From the NCBI GenBank assembly GCA_937920105.1, contig CALETH010000035.1, positions 1-6,236 of the forward strand: 6,236 nucleotides of DNA. Reading direction: 5' to 3'. Source of the DNA: an uncultured Bacteroidota bacterium. Lineage in GTDB: Bacteria > Bacteroidota > Ignavibacteria > UBA10030 > UBA8401. Below are positions 1 to 6,236 of this stretch, piece by piece. The notes beneath the pieces were generated by a model. The model ran no database searches and was not told where the DNA came from. It saw nothing but the letters and a program-made list of their open reading frames with translations. Numbering within the stretch: the stretch's first letter is position 1; each line of letters starts with the position of its first letter. A program made the translations under genes and the position numbers.

Positions 1-1
1 A

Positions 2-3000
2 CTCTCGTATAAATTTTATGCACTAAAATTATTACAAGATGTTATCAAATTTCATGTAGATGATAAGACACCGAATGCTTTAGTTGATGTAGATTTAAAA
101 CGATTAAAATTTGTGTATCAACATTCTGTTTGTGAAGGAAAAGATGGAATAGATGGATTGTATGGACATGCGCTTGTCAAAATGGAAAATAAATATACTG
201 ACAATGAAATTTCTGCAGAAATAAATTATCACATTGCTCAGTATAGTTATCAGCAAAGTCAAAAATATAATCCTTTACAGCCGGAATACATTTCTGCTGG
301 ACCTTCGTTATATATAAAAGGAAAAATGTATAGACCTAAAAATCTAAAAGATGTAGGATTTTCTAAAACAGAAAAATACAAATGGGATGCAGAATATGCA
401 TATCGTGTTTGCCAAGGTGCAATAGAAAAATTTCCAAATTCGTACGGAGCCGGCTTATGTAAAAATTTACAAGCACAAATCCAACATAAAAATTTGCAAA
501 TGCAAATTGAGCAAACCAATATTCCCGAAAAACCATTTCGTGCATTATTGACATACAAAAATGTTGATACTATTTATTGCAAAATAGTAAAAACCACACG
601 AGAAGAACTTGATGATTTATACGAAGAACATGAAAAAAATCAACGAAAGAAAAATGCAGCATACAAAGAATTTTCACAAACCATTATAGAATACTATCGC
701 AAGAAAAAAATTACCAAAGAATTTTCTTTTACACTTCCACAAGATAGTGGTTATGAAATAAAAGACTATCAACAACATTCTGTAGAAATACCAATACCAG
801 AACTTCCGATTGGAGAGTATTGCATTCTTATTGGTACATCTCAAGAAATGAGTTATGAAAACAATGCTGTTGCTTTTGATTTTACGGCAATTTCCAATAT
901 TAGTTATGTTCATCGTATGAATGGACAAAATGCAGATTTTTATTTTCTCAATAGAGAAACAGGAGAGCCGTTAAAAAATCTTAAAGCACAAATTTGGAAT
1001 GAAAATTATAACTACAAAAAAAGTAAATATGAATATCTCAAAGGAGATTCTTATAAATCCGATAAAGATGGATATTGTAATATTCCTGCAATAAATAAAG
1101 ACCAAAATTTCTATTTAGAATTGAAATACGAAAACGATAGATTTTTGACCACACGTTTTTCCGAATCATATCATTACCGAGAATCCACATTTTATCTCAA
1201 CAAAAAATATAAAGAAGATAATAATGTTCACTATTATCAAACATTTTTCTTTACTGATAGAGCAATGTACCGTCCCGGGCAAACATTGTATTTTAAAGGA
1301 ATTGTTGTTGAAAGTAACAACAATAAAAAATCCATCATCAAAGAAAATACACCAGTTACAGTGTATTTGTATGATGTCAACGGACAAGATGTTGCTCAAT
1401 TACAATTAACAACCAATGAGTACGGAACAGTCAGCGGAACATTTACCATTCCCACCAATGGAATTACCGGACAATATAGAATTTATTCTAACTATAATGG
1501 TAATTTTTATTTTTCTGTGGAAGAATACAAACGTCCGAAATTTGAAGTAGAAATAAATAATATTAAAGGAGCGTTTAAATTAAACGACAACGTCCCAATT
1601 ACTGGAATTGCTAAAGCATATTCCGGTGCAAATATTGATAATGCAGTTGTCAATTATAGAATTGTAAGAACTGCACAATTTCCTTATTGGTGGTTTTGTT
1701 GGTACGGATTTTATCCAAACTCTCCACAAGTAGAAATTACCAATGGAACAACAAAAACCAATGAAAAAGGAGAATTTGAAATTACATTTTCTGCTTTGCC
1801 AGATGTATCTGTTCCCAAAGAATCCAAACCAACATTCACCTATCAAGTATTTGTGGATGTGGTGGATTTGAATGGCGAAACACACAGTGCAACAAAATAT
1901 GTGAATATTGGATATACAGCACTTTCGTTACATGTGAACATTCCCGAAAATGTAGACCAAGACCAACAAAAAGAATTTATCATCAGCACCACAAATTTGA
2001 GTGGAGAATTTGAACCGGCAAAAGGAAAAATTGTTATTCACAAATTAAAAAATCCAAGCACTGGCTTTCGCAAACGTTTATGGCAAAGACCAGATAGATT
2101 TTTATTGACACAAGAAGAATCCTATAAAAAATTTCCGAATGATGTTTATAATGATGAAGATAATTTTTTCAAATGGGAAAAAGAAGAACAAGTTTTTGAG
2201 CAATCATTTAATACCGAAAAAGAAAAAAAAGTCATTTTTGAAAAAATCAATGAATGGGAACAAGGAAAATATCTTCTCGAAATTTCTGCAACCGATAAAT
2301 ATGGTGAAGAAGTAAAAGCAGTAAATTATTTTACACTATTTACAGGTTTAATGGCAATAGATGGAATGAAGGTTGGCGAAGTTCCAACAATTCCATTACC
2401 AACTGTAGATTGGTTTATGCCGATAAAAATGTATGGTGAACCAAATGAAAATGCGAAAATACTTGTGGGTTCTTCTAATAAGATAAAAGTATTGTACGAA
2501 ATTGAACATCAAAATAAAATTATAAGTAAAGAATGGTTGCAGTTAGGATATAGAAGTCAGCATTTACTCAGTATTCCGTTAAAAGAAGAATATCGCGGAA
2601 ATATTGGAATTCACTACACATTTATTGTTAATAATAGATTATACACGCAAAACCACACCATTACCGTTCCATACACCAATAAAGCATTAGATATTTCGTT
2701 TGAAACATTCCGCAATAAATTGCAGCCCGGAGAAAAAGAAGAATGGAAAATAAAAATCAAAGGCAAAAACGGAGAAAAAATTGCAGCAGAAATGGTGGCA
2801 ACATTATATGATGCTTCGTTAGATGCATTTCGTCCAAACAATTGGTATTTCAATATTTACAATTCGTATTACACCTCACTCAATTGGAATAGCACCAACT
2901 GTTTCGAACTTTCCAATGCAACACTCTATTATAAAGATTGGCAGCCGAGCGGTTCTGGTTTTGGTTTTCGTTCGTATGATGTTTTAAATTGGTTTAATGC

Positions 3001-5677
3001 AGATAATATTTTTCATTCTTATTACATGGAAGAAGATAGAGTTGCTTATCCATCTTCAGTACCAATGGATGGAAGATTTGGAATGGATTGGAATGATGAA
3101 TCAGAAGTATCTTCAAAAGCAGAAGCACCTTCTCGCACAGAATATAAAAAAGATGCTTTAAAACTAAAAACTGGAGAAATGCAAAAAGGATTACGAGGCG
3201 GACTTGCTGGAAAAGATGCTACACTTGAATCATCAATAATGGAACCATCACCAGAAAGAGAACAAACAATAGCACCACGTACTAATTTTAGTGAAACAGC
3301 ATTTTTCTATCCACATCTCCAAACCAATGAAAACGGAGAAGTGATAATTTCTTTTACTGTTCCCGAAGCACTCACAAAATGGAAAATGCTTGGTTTTGCA
3401 CACACGAAAGATTTAAAGTACGGAACAACTCAAAACGAATTAGTAACACAAAAGGAGTTAATGATTGTTCCCAACGCTCCAAGATTTTTTAGAGAAGGAG
3501 ATGAAATAATTTTTTCTGCAAAAATTACCAATCTTTCTAATAAAGATTTAAGTGGAGAAGCAATGTTAAAATTGTTTGATGCTTTAACAGGAGAAAAAGC
3601 GATAGAAAAACCAGCTGGCAAAATGAAAATTAAAGGTCAGTGGATTGAAGTAACAGAATTTGCTTATGATATTTTTGCAAAATTTTCAGTAAAAAAAGAA
3701 CAAAGTACAGTTGTTAACTGGAAATTTAAAATTCCCGAAGGAATTCAAGCAATAACCTATCGTGTAACAGCAGAAGCAGGAAATTTTTCTGACGGAGAAG
3801 AAATGATAATTCCCGTACTCACAAACAGAATGTTGGTAACAGAAACATTACCACTTCCTGTTCGTGGAAAACAAACCAAAACATTTACACTGCAAAAACT
3901 GGTAGAAAATAAATCCAAAACATTACGCAATCATAAATTAACATTGGAATTTACTTCTAATCCCGCATGGTACGCAGTGCAAGCACTTCCTTATTTAATG
4001 GAATATCCGTACGAATGTGCAGAACAAATATTCAGTCGTTTATATGCAAATAGTTTGGCAACGCACATTGCAAATTCTAATCCAAAAATTAAAAAAGTTT
4101 TTGATATATGGAAATATGAAAATAGAGGAGGACCAGGCAGTACATTATTCTCCAACTTAGAAAAAAATCAAGAACTAAAATCATTATTATTAGAAGAAAC
4201 ACCGTGGGTGCGAGAAGCAAAAAGTGAAAGTGAACGCAAACGTAGAATTGCTTTACTTTTTGATTTAAACAAAATGTCTGATGAATTAAGAAGAGCAATT
4301 ACGAAACTTTCCAAAATGCAAGTATCCAACGGAGCATTTCCATGGTTTGAAGGAATGCCGGAAAGTCGTTACATCACACAGCACATCGTTACTGGTTTCG
4401 GACATCTTTCTCATCTTAAAGTAAAAAATGTGCGAGAAGATAATACGGTATGGCAAATGGTTCAGCGAGCAATACTATATTTAGATAATCAAATTAAAAA
4501 TGATTATGAAGAATTATTACGTTTAGAAAAGCAGAAAAAAATAAAACTTTCTGATAATCATTTAAGTCAAATTCATATTCACTATTTATATGCGAGAAGT
4601 TATTTTCAAGATATCCCAATTGCAAAAGAAAACAAGGAAGCAATGGAATATTTTCAAGGACAAGCAAAAAAATATTGGTTGCAAAATAATATCTATTTAG
4701 AAGGAATGCTTGCATTAGCACTTCATCGTTATAATGAAAAAGAAGTTCCCAAAGCAATCATTAAATCATTAAAAGAGCGAGCAATCGTTTCCGAAGAAAT
4801 GGGAATGTATTGGAAAAATAGTTGGGGATATTATTGGTATAACGTTCCCGTCGAAACACAATCATTAATGATAGAAGTGTTTGATGAAGTTGCCAACGAT
4901 GCAAAATCTGTTGACGATTTACAAACATGGCTTCTCAAACAAAAACAAACGCAAGATTGGAGAACCACCAAAGCAACATCCGAAGCAATTTATGCATTGT
5001 TGCTGCGAGGAAATGATAAATTATCAACAGAAGCCGCTGTAGAAATTCTTGTTGGAAACAAAACAATCAATCCACAAACAATGAAAGAAATCCAAACCGA
5101 AGCAGGAACGGGATATTTCAAAACATCATGGAACGATTCTCAAATCACCAACGATATGGGAAAAGTTACGGTGAAAAAATCCACAGATGGAGTTGCATGG
5201 GGCAGTTTGTATTGGCAATATTTTGAACAATTAGATAAAATCACTCCGCACGAAACACCATTAAAATTAAAGAAGCAATTATTTTTGCAAAAAAATACTT
5301 CAACTGGACCTGTGATTACTCCGGTTACAGAAAAAACAGAATTGAAAGTTGGAGATTTATTAAAAGTCCGCATTGAATTACGCGTTGATAGAGCAATGGA
5401 ATACGTTCACATGAAAGATATGCGTGCTTCCGGATTTGAACCATTGAACGTATTTTCTCGATACAAATGGCAAGATGGTTTGGGCTACTACGAAAGCACT
5501 CGCGATGCAGCAACAAATTTCTTTTTTGAATATTTACCCAAAGGAACATTCGTTTTTGAATATCCATTGCGAGTAAATAATGCAGGAGATTTTTCTAATG
5601 GAGTTACTACCATCCAATGTATGTACGCTCCAGAGTTTACATCACACTCAGAAGGAATAAGAGTGAAAGTGAAGTAA
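2..5677 (+). CDS. Alpha-2-macroglobulin family protein with thioester motif (5' end outside window)
   Basis: Predicted secreted or envelope-anchored protease trap. In known A2Ms, cleavage of a bait region changes the shape and exposes a reactive thioester that captures the protease. The frame is open from base 2 with no stop, and the residues before the GTG at 113 continue the same helical N-terminal pattern. That GTG is therefore probably an internal Val, and the true start and signal peptide are upstream. Visible residues number 1,891 (residue 1 = bases 2-4). Approximate order: helical N-terminal region 1-165; beta-rich MG-like domains 166-410; MG2 with FTDRAMYRPGQTLYFKG (417-433); further MG domains, including an aromatic FPYWWFCWYGF stretch (bases 1679-1711); bait-region domain from about 895; charged linker 1017-1093; A2M core beginning TAFFYPHLQTNENG (1099); thioester motif YPYECAEQ (Cys1339, Gln1342); toroid with GAFPWFEGMPESRYIT (from 1444) and WRTTKATSEAIYALL; C-terminal MG module with VHMKDMRASGFEP (from 1802), ending TSHSEGIRVKVK. 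Length and motif order fit intact family members. No frameshift is seen. The family call is firm; the protease-trap role is inferred. Confidence 0.95.
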   Translation, partial: LSYKFYALKLLQDVIKFHVDDKTPNALVDVDLKRLKFVYQHSVCEGKDGIDGLYGHALVKMENKYTDNEISAEINYHIAQYSYQQSQKYNPLQPEYISAGPSLYIKGKMYRPKNLKDVGFSKTEKYKWDAEYAYRVCQGAIEKFPNSYGAGLCKNLQAQIQHKNLQMQIEQTNIPEKPFRALLTYKNVDTIYCKIVKTTREELDDLYEEHEKNQRKKNAAYKEFSQTIIEYYRKKKITKEFSFTLPQDSGYEIKDYQQHSVEIPIPELPIGEYCILIGTSQEMSYENNAVAFDFTAISNISYVHRMNGQNADFYFLNRETGEPLKNLKAQIWNENYNYKKSKYEYLKGDSYKSDKDGYCNIPAINKDQNFYLELKYENDRFLTTRFSESYHYRESTFYLNKKYKEDNNVHYYQTFFFTDRAMYRPGQTLYFKGIVVESNNNKKSIIKENTPVTVYLYDVNGQDVAQLQLTTNEYGTVSGTFTIPTNGITGQYRIYSNYNGNFYFSVEEYKRPKFEVEINNIKGAFKLNDNVPITGIAKAYSGANIDNAVVNYRIVRTAQFPYWWFCWYGFYPNSPQVEITNGTTKTNEKGEFEITFSALPDVSVPKESKPTFTYQVFVDVVDLNGETHSATKYVNIGYTALSLHVNIPENVDQDQQKEFIISTTNLSGEFEPAKGKIVIHKLKNPSTGFRKRLWQRPDRFLLTQEESYKKFPNDVYNDEDNFFKWEKEEQVFEQSFNTEKEKKVIFEKINEWEQGKYLLEISATDKYGEEVKAVNYFTLFTGLMAIDGMKVGEVPTIPLPTVDWFMPIKMYGEPNENAKILVGSSNKIKVLYEIEHQNKIISKEWLQLGYRSQHLLSIPLKEEYRGNIGIHYTFIVNNRLYTQNHTITVPYTNKALDISFETFRNKLQPGEKEEWKIKIKGKNGEKIAAEMVATLYDASLDAFRPNNWYFNIYNSYYTSLNWNSTNCFELSNATLYYKDWQPSGSGFGFRSYDVLNWFNADNIFHSYYMEEDRVAYPSSVPMDGRFGMDWNDESEVSSKAEAPSRTEYKKDALKLKTGEMQKGLRGGLAGKDATLESSIMEPSPEREQTIAPRTNFSETAFFYPHLQTNENGEVIISFTVPEALTKWKMLGFAHTKDLKYGTTQNELVTQKELMIVPNAPRFFREGDEIIFSAKITNLSNKDLSGEAMLKLFDALTGEKAIEKPAGKMKIKGQWIEVTEFAYDIFAKFSVKKEQSTVVNWKFKIPEGIQAITYRVTAEAGNFSDGEEMIIPVLTNRMLVTETLPLPVRGKQTKTFTLQKLVENKSKTLRNHKLTLEFTSNPAWYAVQALPYLMEYPYECAEQIFSRLYANSLATHIANSNPKIKKVFDIWKYENRGGPGSTLFSNLEKNQELKSLLLEETPWVREAKSESERKRRIALLFDLNKMSDELRRAITKLSKMQVSNGAFPWFEGMPESRYITQHIVTGFGHLSHLKVKNVREDNTVWQMVQRAILYLDNQIKNDYEELLRLEKQKKIKLSDNHLSQIHIHYLYARSYFQDIPIAKENKEAMEYFQGQAKKYWLQNNIYLEGMLALALHRYNEKEVPKAIIKSLKERAIVSEEMGMYWKNSWGYYWYNVPVETQSLMIEVFDEVANDAKSVDDLQTWLLKQKQTQDWRTTKATSEAIYALLLRGNDKLSTEAAVEILVGNKTINPQTMKEIQTEAGTGYFKTSWNDSQITNDMGKVTVKKSTDGVAWGSLYWQYFEQLDKITPHETPLKLKKQLFLQKNTSTGPVITPVTEKTELKVGDLLKVRIELRVDRAMEYVHMKDMRASGFEPLNVFSRYKWQDGLGYYESTRDAATNFFFEYLPKGTFVFEYPLRVNNAGDFSNGVTTIQCMYAPEFTSHSEGIRVKVK
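3050..3280 (+). other. Bait-like low-complexity linker within the A2M protein
   Basis: Residues 1017-1093 of the visible frame lie between an aromatic-rich MG-type domain and the conserved A2M core (TNFSETAFFYP follows directly). The stretch is rich in Ser, Pro, Gly, Glu and Lys/Arg, has few hydrophobic runs, and includes 12 basic residues, as in EYKKDALKLK and GLRGGLAGK. In A2Ms of known structure, the protease-sensitive bait segment sits in the equivalent place, before the A2M core and thioester domains. The position and composition are read from the sequence; the bait function is inferred. The exact boundaries are approximate. Confidence 0.6.
4016..4027 (+). other. Thioester motif CAEQ of the A2M protein
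   Basis: The codons tgt-gca-gaa-caa encode Cys-Ala-Glu-Gln (residues 1339-1342) in the context YPYECAEQIFSRLY. This matches the Cys-x-Glu-Gln consensus whose Cys and Gln side chains form the internal thioester in A2M and complement proteins; Escherichia coli YfhM has CLEQ in a similar YPY context. Both bond-forming residues are present, so this belongs to the thioester-containing class and not the thioester-less YfaS-like class. That the bond actually forms is inferred. Confidence 0.9.
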
Positions 5678-5683
5678 GAAGGA

Positions 5684-5702
5684 AGAATTAAGAAATTAGA
5701 AT
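5684..5702. repeat. Short imperfect AGAATTA direct repeat after the A2M stop codon
   Basis: Seven bases after the stop codon ends, AGAATTA (5684-5690) is followed immediately by AGAAATTA (5691-5698) and then GAAT. The copies differ by one inserted A. In AT-rich sequence such a short pattern can arise by chance. No hairpin or T-tract is associated with it, so it does not look like a terminator. Confidence 0.35.
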
Positions 5703-5737
5703 GAAAAATATTATCAATAAACAATTAACAAAAAATA

Positions 5738-5763
5738 ATCTGTGTTCATCGGTGAAATCAGTA
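5738..5763. repeat. Triple ATCnGTG array in the intergenic gap
   Basis: Three near-identical heptamers follow one another: ATCTGTG (5738-5744), ATCGGTG (5748-5754) and ATCAGTA (5757-5763), with starts 10 and 9 bases apart. They are followed by GC, seven A and a C that runs into the ATG of the downstream gene. On the minus strand the units read TACTGAT, CACCGAT and CACAGAT. This resembles, from memory, the dispersed intergenic arrays of the type CCACAGATTACACAGAT found in many bacterial genomes; no function is established to my knowledge. Because it occupies the leader of the methyltransferase gene, it could affect expression, but nothing in the sequence proves that. Confidence 0.55.
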
Positions 5764-5773
5764 GCAAAAAAAC

Positions 5774-6236
5774 ATGATACAAGAACTTATAGAAGTAGAC
5801 TCTTTACAAACACAAGACCTTGAACCATACTTAACACTACGCAGACCTCAAGACCATCAACAGCAGGGAATTTTTATTGCTGAAGGAAGCAAAGTTGTTC
5901 TCCGTCTGTTGGAAAGTCAGCATGAAATAATTTCTATCTTACTTACACCGGAATGGTTTCAGCAATGTGAAACACTTTTGCAACAACATAAAAGTTCCAT
6001 AAAAGTTCTTCGTGGAGAAAAATCATTATTAGAAAAAATTGTCGGTCATCATCTTCATCAAGGAATAATGGCATTAGCAAAAATTCCTCAATCAATAGAT
6101 GAAAAAGAAATTCCACAAAAATTTTCATCACCATATTTTTTTGTTGTAGTGGATGGAATTGTCAGTGCGGAAAATATGGGAGTTATTGTTCGCAACTGCG
6201 TTGCTTTTGGTGTGCAAGCACTTATTGTTGGTGAAA
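5774..6236 (+). CDS. TrmH/SpoU-family RNA 2'-O-methyltransferase (3' end outside window)
   Basis: Predicted S-adenosylmethionine-dependent enzyme that methylates a ribose 2'-hydroxyl in tRNA or rRNA; it acts in the cytoplasm. The visible 154 residues start MIQELIEVDS. Residues about 31-104 match the SpoU substrate-binding domain, with GIFIAEGSKVV near its start and HLHQGIMALA at its end. The SPOUT catalytic domain then begins, with motif 1 seen as DGIVSAENMGVIVRNCVAFG (127-146), including the conserved Asn134 and Arg140. Motifs 2 and 3, which form the trefoil-knot cofactor site, lie beyond the window, so the substrate (tRNA Gm18, 23S rRNA or another site) cannot be decided. The start is firm: there is an in-frame TAG at 5762-5764, and the next in-frame Met is residue 99. 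There is no Shine-Dalgarno sequence; the leader is A-rich, as is common in Bacteroidota. The gene lies 96 bases after the A2M stop on the same strand. Confidence 0.9.
   Translation, partial: MIQELIEVDSLQTQDLEPYLTLRRPQDHQQQGIFIAEGSKVVLRLLESQHEIISILLTPEWFQQCETLLQQHKSSIKVLRGEKSLLEKIVGHHLHQGIMALAKIPQSIDEKEIPQKFSSPYFFVVVDGIVSAENMGVIVRNCVAFGVQALIVGE

Noticed and set aside
259..558. Minus-strand ORF of 99 codons opposite the A2M gene
   Set aside because: It lies wholly antisense to a strongly supported coding frame, and its Cys- and Phe-rich composition is what the reverse complement of AT-rich coding sequence tends to give. The other minus-strand ORFs of 60-100 codons across the window were rejected on the same grounds.
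3170..3240. Possible TonB-plug-like insertion in the A2M linker (GLRGGLAGKDATLE loosely recalls LxGRxxGVxVT)
   Set aside because: The resemblance is only a few Gly/Arg residues in a low-complexity linker; the remaining plug signature is absent.
5678..5773. Possible rho-independent terminator or Bacteroidota-type promoter (TTTG / TAnnTTTG) in the gap
   Set aside because: I found no stable GC-rich hairpin followed by T residues and no TTTG element at suitable spacing on the plus strand. The A-rich runs alone are not evidence for either.
5701..5823. A 40-codon plus-strand ORF starting MKNIINKQLTK in the gap and ending inside the methyltransferase gene
   Set aside because: It overlaps the well-supported methyltransferase start in another frame, its translation follows the repeat patch, and it shows no recognisable domain or Shine-Dalgarno sequence. 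It is probably a chance ORF.
5943..6134. Minus-strand ORF of 63 codons opposite the methyltransferase gene
   Set aside because: It is antisense to conserved SpoU-domain sequence, and its Phe/Leu-rich product has no recognisable feature.

Overview
The window looks like an AT-rich chromosomal segment (roughly one-third G+C by eye) from a member of the Bacteroidota or a close relative. Three things suggest this. The giant protein has the motif set I associate with Bacteroidota alpha-2-macroglobulin-family proteins. The one visible start codon has no Shine-Dalgarno sequence, only an A-rich leader. The intergenic gap also contains short AT-rich repeats.

Layout: (1) Bases 2-5677, plus strand, are one very long reading frame that is already open at the left edge. 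It encodes 1,891 visible residues of an alpha-2-macroglobulin (A2M) family protein, a predicted protease-trapping envelope protein. Its N-terminus, including any export signal, lies outside the window. It has macroglobulin (MG) domains, a charged bait-like linker, a thioester motif (CAEQ) in an alpha/alpha-toroid region, and the family's C-terminal MG module. (2) Bases 5678-5773 are a 96-base gap with two short repeat patches and no visible terminator or promoter. One patch is a triple ATCnGTG array that ends just before the next gene. (3) Bases 5774-6236, plus strand, are the first 154 residues of a TrmH/SpoU-family RNA 2'-O-methyltransferase, cut off by the right edge.

The two genes run in the same direction but have no obvious shared function, one acting in the envelope and the other on RNA. 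Their adjacency may be incidental or reflect loose co-transcription. I see no mobile element, CRISPR array, tRNA or rRNA, and no clear sign of a new multi-gene system. The points most worth a second look are the intergenic ATCnGTG array and the bait/thioester arrangement of the A2M protein.
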